In this document: positions 9,721 to 18,634 of the stretch, piece after piece | Numbering within the stretch: position 1 is the stretch's first letter | How the letters are laid out: every line of letters begins with the position of its first letter | DNA from: Granulicella sp. | GTDB taxonomy: Bacteria; Acidobacteriota; Terriglobia; Terriglobales; Acidobacteriaceae | Direction: 5' to 3' | Assembly (NCBI GenBank): GCA_027450185.1 | Contig: DAIDKF010000006.1 | Location: 1-64,000, forward strand | DNA: 64,000 nt | Program-made: the position numbers and the translations under genes | Notes under the pieces: generated by a model | Database searches by the model: none | Told to the model about the DNA's origin: nothing | Seen by the model: only the letters and a program-made list of their open reading frames with translations

Positions 9721-11157
9721 ATGCTGACTCAGTCCACCCCCCTCACTCCCTCGCACTCCAGTGCCGCTGCGCTGCTCGACCGCTTTCGCATCGTGCGCGC
9801 TGCCACCATGCGTTTCTGCACGCCGCTCACCCCGGAAGACATGATGGTGCAATCCTGCCCCGAGGCCTCCCCCACCAAGTGGCATCTCGCCCACACCTCC
9901 TGGTTCTTCGAGACCTTTGTCCTCTCCGAGTTCGTCGCGGGCTATCAGCCCTTCGACCCAAACTTCCGCTGGCTCTTCAACTCTTACTACCGCGCCGTTG
10001 GCGACATGCCAGAGAAGAAACTCCGCTCCTCCTTCTCCCGCCCGCCGCTTGACCAGATCCTCGCCTACCGCCGCCACGTCGACGCGGCCATCGCCCGTCT
10101 CCTCTGCTGCGTCCCCCAGGACGAATCCCAACGCCGCATCGTCCTCGGCCTCGAGCACGAGCAGCAGCATCTCGAACTTGCCGCCACCGATATCAAGCAC
10201 GCTTTCTTCACCAACCCTCTACACCCCGCCTACAGGAGCCTTGCTCCATCCGAGCCCAGATCCGCCGCTGCGCCCAGCCCATCCGAGACCATCGCGCCGC
10301 CACTCCGCTGGCTTAGTTTCACTCCCGGTTCGGACCAGACTGCCGGCCTGGTCGAGGTCGGCCACACCTCCAACCCCAACGATCTCCATGCCTTTGCCTT
10401 CGACAACGAAAGCCCCCGTCACACCCTTTATCTTCGCCCCTTTCATCTAGCCTCCCGCGCCGTCACCTGTGCCGAGTACCTCGCCTTCATCGAAGATGAT
10501 GGCTACTCCCGTCCCGAGCTCTGGCTCTCCGAGGGCTGGGATGTCATGCGCTCCGCAGGCTGGCAAGCTCCGCTCTACTGGGTTCGCGACTCCACCATCT
10601 CCTCCGGTTGGCGCATCTTCACCCTGCACGGCTTCCGCTCCCTTGGAGAGCTCTCCGAATCCCCCGTCTGCCACCTCAGCTTCTTTGAGGCAGACGCCTT
10701 CGCCCGTTGGTCCGGCCACCGCCTTCCCACCGAATTCGAGTGGGAGTATGTCGCCGCCCAGCCCCCCGGCTTGCTCTCTGCTCTATCCTCTCGGCCGGAG
10801 CGCAGCGCAGCCGACAGCCCCCCAGCCGTGCCCGCACCGCCGCGCGCCAACATGTTCGAGTCCCAGAAGCTACACCCTCAACCCGCCTCCACCACCGCCG
10901 ATCCGCTCCTCCCCCAGCAACTCTTCGGTGACGTCTGGGAGTGGACCCAATCTCCCTACACCGGCTACCCCGGCTACAAGCCCCTCCCCGGCGCTCTCGG
11001 CGAGTACAACGGCAAGTTCATGAGCTCCCAGATCGTCCTCCGCGGCGGCTCCTGCGTCACCCCGGAGTCCCACATCCGACCCACCTATCGCAACTTCTTC
11101 TCCCCCTCCACCCGCTGGCAGTTCAGCGGCCTTCGCCTTGCCCGCGACGGTGCCTAG
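9721..11157 (+). CDS. egtB: Ergothioneine biosynthesis sulfoxide synthase EgtB
   Basis: SPTKWHLAHTSWFFETF DinB-like His motif, EHEQQHLE, FGE-sulfatase domain LPTEFEWEYVAA...FGDVWEWTQSPY...VLRGGSCVTP. Confidence 0.93.
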   Translation: MLTQSTPLTPSHSSAAALLDRFRIVRAATMRFCTPLTPEDMMVQSCPEASPTKWHLAHTSWFFETFVLSEFVAGYQPFDPNFRWLFNSYYRAVGDMPEKKLRSSFSRPPLDQILAYRRHVDAAIARLLCCVPQDESQRRIVLGLEHEQQHLELAATDIKHAFFTNPLHPAYRSLAPSEPRSAAAPSPSETIAPPLRWLSFTPGSDQTAGLVEVGHTSNPNDLHAFAFDNESPRHTLYLRPFHLASRAVTCAEYLAFIEDDGYSRPELWLSEGWDVMRSAGWQAPLYWVRDSTISSGWRIFTLHGFRSLGELSESPVCHLSFFEADAFARWSGHRLPTEFEWEYVAAQPPGLLSALSSRPERSAADSPPAVPAPPRANMFESQKLHPQPASTTADPLLPQQLFGDVWEWTQSPYTGYPGYKPLPGALGEYNGKFMSSQIVLRGGSCVTPESHIRPTYRNFFSPSTRWQFSGLRLARDGA

Positions 11158-11381
11158 TTCCTTGCAGCGTTTTCTGTTTCCCTTGGCTCTTGCAGTAGTT
11201 GTCTTTCGTCGTCATCCTGCGGGAAGCAAGGAATTCCTGTTGTTGCAGTTTTCGTTGCCCTTGCCTGTCTTCCGGATGAGCAGGGGGCTTTGGGCCTCCT
11301 GAATAACTCAAGCCAGAAGAACTTCAGCCCCGGCGCACCGCCGCCCTAACCCTTCACCTGCACATCCTCACGAGGCTCCCT

Positions 11382-12434
11382 TTGACCACCGCGACCCCTG
11401 TCTCTCCCAACGAGGCCGTCCTTACCGAAGCTCTCGCCGGTCTTACGTCCTTCCCGCAGAAGACCCTTCCCCCCTGGCTCTTCTACGACGAGCGCGGCTC
11501 CGCTCTCTTCGAGCAGATCACCCACCTCCCCGAGTACTACCTCACCCGCATCGAGCGCACTCTCTTCTCCGCCCACGCCGACGACATCCTGCGCCAGTTC
11601 CTCACCCCCGGCGCACCCAGCGGCTCTCCCCTCCTCGTGCCAGACCTCTTCACCATCGCCGAACTCGGCGCCGGTACCGCCTCCAAGACCGGCCTTCTCC
11701 TCCACGCCGCTCTGCTCCTCCAGCCCGCGCTCCTCTACCAACCCATCGACGTTAGTGCCCCCGCCCTCCATGCCGCCGACCAGGCCCTCACTGCCACCTT
11801 CCCCGGCCTCGTCATCCGCCCTCAGGTCGCCAACTACGTCGCTGACCCCTACACCCTCGACCACCCCTCCATCTCCCCGCACGGCAGCCCGTTCCACCCC
11901 GCCAGCCTCACTCGCAGCCGCATCCTCGCCCTGTACATCGGTTCCAGCATCGGCAACTTCACGCCCGACGAAGCCACCACCATCCTGCGCCGCCTGCGCA
12001 CCCATCTCCAGCCCGGCGACGCCCTCCTGCTCGGTACCGACCTTGCGCCCAGCCGCCAGAAGCCGCTCTCCACCATTCTGGCCGCCTACAACGACGCCGC
12101 CGGCGTCACCGCCGCCTTCAACCTCAACGTCCTCACCCGCCTCAACCGCGAGCTGGACGCGGACTTCCGCCTCCCCGCCTTCGCCCATCGCGTCCGCTGG
12201 AACGCTGCCGAAAGCCGCATCGAGATGCACCTTGAGAGCCTTCTCACCCAGACCGTCCGCGTAGCCGGCCACCGCATCCACTTCGATCAGGGCAACACTA
12301 TTCACACCGAGAACAGCTACAAGTTCACTGACGAGGCTCTCGAAGTCCAACTCGCCCGTTCCGGCTTCACCCCCACCCACACCTTCCACGACCCCACCCG
12401 CAGCTTCGCCCTCACCCTGGCCCACACCCTCTAA
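11382..12434 (+). CDS. egtD: L-histidine N-alpha-methyltransferase EgtD (TTG start)
   Basis: SFPQKTLPPWLFYDERGSALFEQITHLPEYYLTRIE, ELGAGTASKT, FNLNVLTRLNRELDADF, follows egtB. Confidence 0.93.
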   Translation: MTTATPVSPNEAVLTEALAGLTSFPQKTLPPWLFYDERGSALFEQITHLPEYYLTRIERTLFSAHADDILRQFLTPGAPSGSPLLVPDLFTIAELGAGTASKTGLLLHAALLLQPALLYQPIDVSAPALHAADQALTATFPGLVIRPQVANYVADPYTLDHPSISPHGSPFHPASLTRSRILALYIGSSIGNFTPDEATTILRRLRTHLQPGDALLLGTDLAPSRQKPLSTILAAYNDAAGVTAAFNLNVLTRLNRELDADFRLPAFAHRVRWNAAESRIEMHLESLLTQTVRVAGHRIHFDQGNTIHTENSYKFTDEALEVQLARSGFTPTHTFHDPTRSFALTLAHTL

Positions 12435-12845
12435 GCATCAATGGGCCAGCCCAACCTCTCTCATCCACCCCCCCGGTCCTTGCGATCTTCGCCGCAGACC
12501 AGGGAACTCGCTGCTGCTGCCATCTCTGTTGCCCTTGGCCTACCCCGTCCAAGCCAAAAATAAATCTCTCCAACCACCCTCAAAAACAGCCCAAAAACAG
12601 CTTGTCAACCCCCCTGCGTACCCACAACCGCACAAAACCCGCACTCCGACTGCCGATTTCTCTTTTCGCAAGTTGGCATAGTTCCCCCCGCCGAATACGT
12701 ACAATTGAATTAGCCCCACCCCAAAGGGCTAGTGGCCAGGTCCACCACCTGAACGAACCCCAGGGGCTGGTAAGCCCGACATATACTCCGTGGGGTCAGT
12801 GCTGTTCGCGTCCCCCCGCTCTAACCCCAACAGATGCAATGATTT

Positions 12846-12880
12846 GCCTGTAACCATTTTCGTATCAGCAGGTTACAGGC
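12846..12880. other. Perfect 10-bp inverted repeat GCCTGTAACC/GGTTACAGGC with 15-nt loop
   Basis: Read directly in the egtD/moaC convergent gap; no T tract follows. Confidence 0.9.
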
Positions 12881-12985
12881 GCAATTTCACTAACCCGCAT
12901 GTTTTGAATCATTTGGCGTAACCAGCCTGAATAGAATCATTTACAGACACTGCATCCGCCAAGTGTCACATTCTATTAGTTCACC

Positions 12986-13492
12986 CTAAAAGGGGGGGGG
13001 AGGGGGGAGCACCGAATCTCCGGGTACAGGTCGGGCGTACCCTCCACTCTTCCCGCCGGTCTTCGAAAGCAGCACAATCTCCCGAATCCGAATCCCCTTA
13101 TCCAGCGCCTTGGTCATGTCATAGACGGTCAGCGCCGCCACCGCCGCCGCCGTCATGGCCTCCATCTCCACCCCGGTTCCGGCCACAGTGGCCGCCGTAG
13201 CCCGAATCTCCACCCCCCCCGCCACCACCGTAGCCTGCACATCCACAAAGCTCAATGAAAGCGGATGACACATCGGAATCAGCTCACTGGTCCGCTTCGC
13301 CGCCTGGATTCCGGCAAACCGGGCCACCTCCAGCGGATTGCCCTTGGGATTCCGCGGCAACGCCGCCAGCACTGTCTCATTCAACTCGACAAACGCCGCC
13401 GCCACGGCCTCGCGCCGCGTCTCGGTCTTGGCCCCCACGTCCACCATTCGCGCCTGCCCAGCCTCATCAAAGTGCGACAGCTTTTCACTCAT
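12986..13492 (-). CDS. moaC: Cyclic pyranopterin monophosphate synthase MoaC
   Basis: LSHFDEAGQARMVDVGAK, AGIQAAKRTSELIPMCHPL, GVEMEAMTAAAVAALTVYDMTKA. Confidence 0.95.
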   Translation of the reverse strand: MSEKLSHFDEAGQARMVDVGAKTETRREAVAAAFVELNETVLAALPRNPKGNPLEVARFAGIQAAKRTSELIPMCHPLSLSFVDVQATVVAGGVEIRATAATVAGTGVEMEAMTAAAVAALTVYDMTKALDKGIRIREIVLLSKTGGKSGGYARPVPGDSVLPPPPPF

Positions 13493-13502
13493 AGCGGCAA
13501 TC

Positions 13503-14729
13503 CTATCGCAGCAGCACGCGCACCGTCAGCCCGGCAGGGAAGTGCTCGACGCCCGCCGGAAGCACCACATACCCATTCCCGCGAGCATTCGCCACCACAT
13601 CTCCCGAGCCCTGCCAACCCACCACCGACACCTTCACCCCATCCCAACCGCCAGCCACTTCAGCCGGTAGAAACCGCGTAACCTTTGCTCCACCCTTCAC
13701 GTCCTCGCTCAACCGGGCTTCCGCAAACATCGGCTCAATCTCCGTTCTACCCGCCAGCGTGCGCAGCATCGGAGCCACAAAAAGATGAAAGCAAACCTGC
13801 GCTGAAACCGGATTTCCCGGAAGCCCAAAGAAATATGTCCATCCGTTCTCCTTCGGCAACCGCCCAAATACAACCGGCTTTCCCGGCTGAATCAGCGCGC
13901 CCGTAAAAAAGAACTCCGCCCGGAACTCGCGCAGCACCTGCTCCACCAGATCGTACTTGCCCATCGAAACTCCGCCCGTCACCAGCAGCAGGTCCGCTGC
14001 TCGACCCTCCGCAACCTGCGCTCGCAGCTCGCCCAGCGTATCCCGCGCAATCGCCAGCCGTTCGCCAACGCCGCCCGCGGCTTTCACCAGTGCCGCGAGT
14101 GCATAGCTGTTGGAGTTCCGTATCTGCACCTCAGACATCGGCTCGTCCAACTCCACCAGCTCATCGCCGGTAGCCACTATTGCCACCGTCGGCCGCGCAA
14201 ACACCTGCACCGCAGCCATCCCGCAACTAGCCGCCACACCGATCTCGGCTGCGCTCAACACGCGTCCCACAGGCAGCACCACGTCGCCCGCCCGCGTCTC
14301 TGCCCCGCGCGGCACCACATTCTCTCCGACCCGCAGCGAGCGGCCCGCCTCAACCCGCAGCAGCTCATCGGCCACCGTCGTATGCTCGACCATCACCACC
14401 GCATCCGCTCCCGCAGGCAGCGGAGCCCCGGTCATGATCTCGATCGCCTCACCCTTCGCCAGCGCCCGGCCTAACCAACGCTCACCGGCTCGCAGAGAAC
14501 CCACAACCCGCAGCGGCTCTCCCACATCGCCCGCCCGTATCGCAAACCCATCCCGCGTCGCCCGGTCGAACGGCGGCTGATCCCGGTCTGCAATGATCGC
14601 AGCCCCGAGCACGCGTCCTGCCCCCTCCAGCAGCGTAACCGTCTCCACCCTGCGCACGTCCGCAATCGACCGTGCGTGCGCCAGCACCTCCTCCAGTGCC
14701 TGCTCGAACGTTAGAATCCTCTCGCTCAT
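13503..14729 (-). CDS. moeA: Molybdopterin molybdotransferase MoeA
   Basis: DRDQPPFDRATRDGFAIRA, VVMVEHT, VTGGVSMGKYDLV, GLPGNPVSAQVCF; inner ATG at 14729 preferred. Confidence 0.93.
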   Translation of the reverse strand: MSERILTFEQALEEVLAHARSIADVRRVETVTLLEGAGRVLGAAIIADRDQPPFDRATRDGFAIRAGDVGEPLRVVGSLRAGERWLGRALAKGEAIEIMTGAPLPAGADAVVMVEHTTVADELLRVEAGRSLRVGENVVPRGAETRAGDVVLPVGRVLSAAEIGVAASCGMAAVQVFARPTVAIVATGDELVELDEPMSEVQIRNSNSYALAALVKAAGGVGERLAIARDTLGELRAQVAEGRAADLLLVTGGVSMGKYDLVEQVLREFRAEFFFTGALIQPGKPVVFGRLPKENGWTYFFGLPGNPVSAQVCFHLFVAPMLRTLAGRTEIEPMFAEARLSEDVKGGAKVTRFLPAEVAGGWDGVKVSVVGWQGSGDVVANARGNGYVVLPAGVEHFPAGLTVRVLLR

Positions 14730-14755
14730 CGCCCGACTCTCCCGCCGCCAAAGAC

Positions 14756-14794
14756 GCAAACGCCCCGGCCAGATCTCCCGGCCGGGGCGTTTGC
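14756..14794 (-). terminator. Rho-independent-like terminator after the TPR gene
   Basis: 15-bp perfect stem GCAAACGCCCCGGCC / GGCCGGGGCGTTTGC just downstream of the minus-strand stop at 14807. Confidence 0.8.
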
Positions 14795-14806
14795 ACCTGC
14801 CGCCGC

Positions 14807-16015
14807 TTACTTCTTGTGTGCCTTGTACGTCGTGTCGATCTTCTCTCCCAGGCTCGCCAGCACAGCCTGAACCTGCGGAACCTTCGGGTCGTTCGGAGCC
14901 AGTTGCAGGAACTTCTGATAGGCTTCAATGCATCCCGGAGGTGCGGTCAGCTTCTGCGTCTTCGGGTCTACAGCAGACTTTGTTACCAACGCCTGTCCCT
15001 CGATGAAGTAAGCGTCGGCCGCTGTCGGATCGGCGGTAATTGCCTTCTGTGCGGCGGCGTTGGCGGCGTCCATCTGACCTGCGTTGTAGAGCACCGCTGC
15101 TTCGTTCTTGTAGTAGATGCCAGCCTTCGCAGGATCAGCCTTTGCTGCGCTGTCGAACGCTGCCGTCGCATCATCCGGCTTGCCGAGCTGTGTATACGTA
15201 TTTCCGAGCTGGTTGTAATCCGCTGCCAGCCCCGTCACGTTAGGCTTGGCCCCGGCCGAGTCTAGTGCTATGGCCTTCTTATACGCATCCACGGCGTCGT
15301 TGTAGTTCTTCGTCACCTCGTCGTCGGCCAGCGGAGACTTGCCCGCCTTTTTGTCTTCCGCGCTCAGGTGCTTGCCCTGCGCCAGCAGCGTGTCGCCGTA
15401 GGTAATCCAGAGCAGGCCTACGTCCGGCTTAACAGCGACCGCGTCCTTCATACTTGCAACATCCTTGCTCACGTCGCCCATGCTGGGTGCCGCCGCCGCC
15501 AGATCTGCGCGCACAGCCTTCAACGTCACGTTCAACTTGGCAATGACCTGGTTGGCCGACACCACCTCGGCGTTCTTCTTCTTGTACTCCTCCAGTGCCT
15601 TCTGCTGTTCAGGAGTCATGCTCTTGATGTACTCCGGACGCGACATATCGTCGTTCAGCGTCAGGTCGGTATCCTCCGCCTTCACCTTCAGTTCAAGCCG
15701 GTCAGCAATCTTGTCGCCCTGCACGACATACACGAAGTAATCGCCGGGTGTGACGCCCGTAGCCTTGTAATTACCGTCGGAGTCGATGGCCACAACGGGG
15801 GAGAACTTCTCATCCTTATAAGCAACCGTCTGGTCCTTGGTGAACTTCACGTTGCCGGGAAAGAAGTTCTGTCCCGCTGGGTTGCTGACGTGACCATGCA
15901 CGGTGGCTCCAGGAGTCTGTGCAAGCGTCGGTGCGATCGTCAACATCACCATAGCCGCCAGACCTGCAGCCTTGGCAAATAAAGAACTCTTGTACACTTC
16001 TGTCATTTTCGTCAT
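14807..16015 (-). CDS. Secreted TPR protein with N-terminal carboxypeptidase-regulatory-like domain
   Basis: Signal peptide, ATVHGHVSNPAGQ..., TPR pattern NQLGNTYTQLGKPDDATAAFDSAAKADP. Confidence 0.75.
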   Translation of the reverse strand: MTKMTEVYKSSLFAKAAGLAAMVMLTIAPTLAQTPGATVHGHVSNPAGQNFFPGNVKFTKDQTVAYKDEKFSPVVAIDSDGNYKATGVTPGDYFVYVVQGDKIADRLELKVKAEDTDLTLNDDMSRPEYIKSMTPEQQKALEEYKKKNAEVVSANQVIAKLNVTLKAVRADLAAAAPSMGDVSKDVASMKDAVAVKPDVGLLWITYGDTLLAQGKHLSAEDKKAGKSPLADDEVTKNYNDAVDAYKKAIALDSAGAKPNVTGLAADYNQLGNTYTQLGKPDDATAAFDSAAKADPAKAGIYYKNEAAVLYNAGQMDAANAAAQKAITADPTAADAYFIEGQALVTKSAVDPKTQKLTAPPGCIEAYQKFLQLAPNDPKVPQVQAVLASLGEKIDTTYKAHKK

Positions 16016-16050
16016 CCTTCTTTCAAATCTGCTCGAAGTCTTATATTTGG

Positions 16051-16779
16051 TTAGCGGGTGTTCGTATCATCTTGTGCCGGTCGTTTCGGCGCGTAGGGAA
16101 TTGGATCCGCTACACCGGCTGCTGCAAATGCTCGCAACCGCAAATCGCAGCTTTCGCACACACCACAGGCCTCCACTTCACCTGAGTAGCACGACCAACT
16201 TACATGCAACGGAGCGCCCAATTCAACTCCCAATCTTACAATCTCATGCTTCCGCAGCGCGATCAGTGGCGTAACTACCGTAATTTCACCTTCTTTGGTG
16301 CCCACGTGAATCAGCTCGTTGAATGCCTTATAGTATGCGGGCCGGCAGTCCGGGTAGCCGGAACTGTCCTGCTCCACCGCTCCCATGAACACGGCCTTTG
16401 CCCCTAACACCTCGGCCCAACTCACCGCAGCGCTCAGAAAATGCGCGTTCCGAAAGGGCACGTAGGTCACCGGAACCTCTCCACCCTGGCGATCAGAATG
16501 ATCCGCCGGCTCCCCGGTTGCAGCGTCAGGAACCGCAATATTCGCGTCGGTCAGCGCCGACCCGCCGATGCGCCGGAAGAGGTCCGTCTGCAACTCCATC
16601 AGCTCCCGCAGGCCCACAGCTTTGGCAACTTCGCGTGCGGCCTTTAGTTCCCGTGCCTGCGTGCGCTGCCCGTAACTGAAGTGCAATCCAAAGCTGTCAT
16701 AGTCTCGCGTTGCCAGCGTTGCGCAGACAGTGGAGTCCATTCCGCCCGACAAGCAGACGACAGCCTTTGGTCGACTCAC
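16051..16779 (-). CDS. queC: 7-cyano-7-deazaguanine synthase QueC
   Basis: VVCLSGGMDSTVCATLA PP-loop; VPFRNAHFLSAAVSWAE; CVSCxxC-type WSCYSGEVEACGVCESCDLR. Confidence 0.95.
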   Translation of the reverse strand: MSRPKAVVCLSGGMDSTVCATLATRDYDSFGLHFSYGQRTQARELKAAREVAKAVGLRELMELQTDLFRRIGGSALTDANIAVPDAATGEPADHSDRQGGEVPVTYVPFRNAHFLSAAVSWAEVLGAKAVFMGAVEQDSSGYPDCRPAYYKAFNELIHVGTKEGEITVVTPLIALRKHEIVRLGVELGAPLHVSWSCYSGEVEACGVCESCDLRLRAFAAAGVADPIPYAPKRPAQDDTNTR

Positions 16780-17114
16780 TTTCCCTTGTCCTCTGCCGCA
16801 ATCTCCGCAGCCGTTACCGACTCCAGAGACTCCGGCGAATTATCCATTGCCTCCAGCAGACCGCGCGCCGCAGCCTCGTCCTTTACGTGTACCTGTAGTT
16901 GCGAAGTAAACGCCACTGGAATCAAGCTGTTCGCTGTCTCTCCTACCATGAATACGGGGATGCCTGCAGCCTCCAGCGCCGACCGCGCCATGTTAGCCTC
17001 CATCGGCTCAGGAAAGGTTGCGATCGTCACTAGCTCATCTTGCTTGTCGACGCCGGTCTCATTGCTCATGGTCTTGGTCTCGTTGTCTCCGCTCTCGCGG
17101 TTCTCTGTTTTCAT
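16776..17114 (-). CDS. DUF2007-type small protein, 4-bp overlap with queC
   Basis: LVTIATFPEPMEANMARSALEAAGIPVFMVGE...LQVHVKDEAAARGLLEA. Confidence 0.75.
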   Translation of the reverse strand: MKTENRESGDNETKTMSNETGVDKQDELVTIATFPEPMEANMARSALEAAGIPVFMVGETANSLIPVAFTSQLQVHVKDEAAARGLLEAMDNSPESLESVTAAEIAAEDKGK

Positions 17115-17128
17115 TCTCTGCGGATCGG

Positions 17129-18025
17129 TTACTTCAAATCAACCGATTGCAGATGGAACGTAATCGTGCCCCAGAACAGCCGGGCCTGCATCTGCACGGG
17201 CAAATGCCGCGCATCGTCGGTATACCAGACCCAGATGCTGCCGCGGTTCTTCACCACGCCCTCATCTGCGGTCGCTTGCACTTTGATGGTCTGAAACGTC
17301 CCAGCGGGTGTCTTGATCTCTTCATGATCTTCCACCTTCATCCCCACGGTCACTGTCCGCACAGCGTCTGCCAGGGGGAAATACACGGTCTGCCCCGTCG
17401 TCAGCGTCTGCGATTGTGTATAAAAAAGCCCGGACAGCAGGTCGGTCACACAGGCCGGAGTATTGCTCACGGCGTGGGTTGCCGTACCCTTCACCAGGTT
17501 CCGCTCATTCCATGTCTGCTTGCCGTGGGCGTAGTCGAAGGTCAACTCGCTCGCAATCTTGCGCCGACCCTCCTGCGTCTGCTTTGCGAACCCCGACGAA
17601 CAGCCGGTCTTCAGATCAAAGCCCGACTGAAAGCGGTCGATCACCGGAAACAGCATGTTCACAGCGCCGATTGTGTCTGCGGTCGCCGAGATCTTGAGCA
17701 GGTCGCCCACCTGGTCCAGATGGAACACCGCCGTTCCCGTCGTAAATACGCGCCAATCCACCGTATAGGTCAGCGTCTCATGCTGTGGATACACGAAGGC
17801 TGGAAGCGGGGGCTGGAGCACAGGAATAGGACGCTGGACGGCAGGCAAAGCCGATTTCGAAAGCAGTTGCGCCCTCGTTCGAGCGGGCTGCGCAAAACTC
17901 AAAAAACCCGCCCACATAAAGGCTGTCATCACCACGGCCACCATCGGTGAGTCGATCCAGACCCGCAGAGGGGCCATCCAAACGGACTTCAAATCAGCAT
18001 CCCTCGTGCGTTTAGGCGCATCCAC
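17129..18025 (-). CDS. DUF3108 domain protein
   Basis: ETLTYTVDWRVFTTGTAVFHL...AGTFQTIKVQ...GSIWVWYTDDARHLPVQMQARLFWGTITFHL. Confidence 0.75.
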   Translation of the reverse strand: MDAPKRTRDADLKSVWMAPLRVWIDSPMVAVVMTAFMWAGFLSFAQPARTRAQLLSKSALPAVQRPIPVLQPPLPAFVYPQHETLTYTVDWRVFTTGTAVFHLDQVGDLLKISATADTIGAVNMLFPVIDRFQSGFDLKTGCSSGFAKQTQEGRRKIASELTFDYAHGKQTWNERNLVKGTATHAVSNTPACVTDLLSGLFYTQSQTLTTGQTVYFPLADAVRTVTVGMKVEDHEEIKTPAGTFQTIKVQATADEGVVKNRGSIWVWYTDDARHLPVQMQARLFWGTITFHLQSVDLK

Positions 18026-18031
18026 AAAGCG

Positions 18032-18622
18032 TCAGTGTTTCAGAATCATTCGCAGCGTCAACGCCGCATAGATCGCGGCTGCACCCATTAGAGCATTGTA
18101 CTCGCGATGATGACGGTAACGCTCTGCAGCAAACCTGCCGCCACGGACGTCAGCATCGGTGAAACGTGCTGCGGTCAGTCTCGGTAGCAGCCTCGGAACA
18201 CGCCGTGCATACTCGTCAAAGGACGGAAACTCCCCGCGCAGAAAGCTCTCCTCCGAGAGAATGGTCGGGACATAGATCGCAAGAAACAGTACGACCAGCA
18301 GCAGGCCCAGCCACAACTGCCCGGCCGCGACCGCAAATCCGGCAGCAATCCCCATGGACCCTAGATACAGCGGGTTACGGGTATACGCATATGGCCCGGT
18401 ACGGGTCAGTTCCGCATTCTTCTTCACGTAGCCAGCAGCGTAGCCGCGCAGCCACAGCCCGGGCAGCACCAGCAACAGGCTCCAAGCCAGCGTGTGCCAA
18501 CTGGGGTGCGCAAACACCAGGAAGACCGCCGCAACCACGAACCCCAGCGGCACGCGCACCCTGCGCGCAATCTTCTGCCACACGGTCCTGGTCTGCGATT
18601 TCGTCCCGGTTGCTGAACCCAT
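18032..18622 (-). CDS. Isoprenylcysteine carboxyl methyltransferase/PEMT-family membrane protein
   Basis: LTRTGPYAYTRNPLYLGSMGIAAGFA... SEESFLRGEFPSFDEYARRVPRL. Confidence 0.75.
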   Translation of the reverse strand: MGSATGTKSQTRTVWQKIARRVRVPLGFVVAAVFLVFAHPSWHTLAWSLLLVLPGLWLRGYAAGYVKKNAELTRTGPYAYTRNPLYLGSMGIAAGFAVAAGQLWLGLLLVVLFLAIYVPTILSEESFLRGEFPSFDEYARRVPRLLPRLTAARFTDADVRGGRFAAERYRHHREYNALMGAAAIYAALTLRMILKH

Positions 18623-18634
18623 CCAACCATTCTC

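Noticed and set aside
12710-12830. SRP RNA, 6S RNA or tmRNA in the egtD/moaC gap
   Set aside because: CCAGGTCC and CAGTGCTGTTCGCG looked suggestive, but the diagnostic SRP GGAAGGAAGCAG core and tmRNA ends are missing; kept only as an unassigned ncRNA candidate.
12602-12853. 83-aa ORF in the egtD/moaC gap
   Set aside because: Low-complexity translation of a region better explained by RNA-like inverted repeats.
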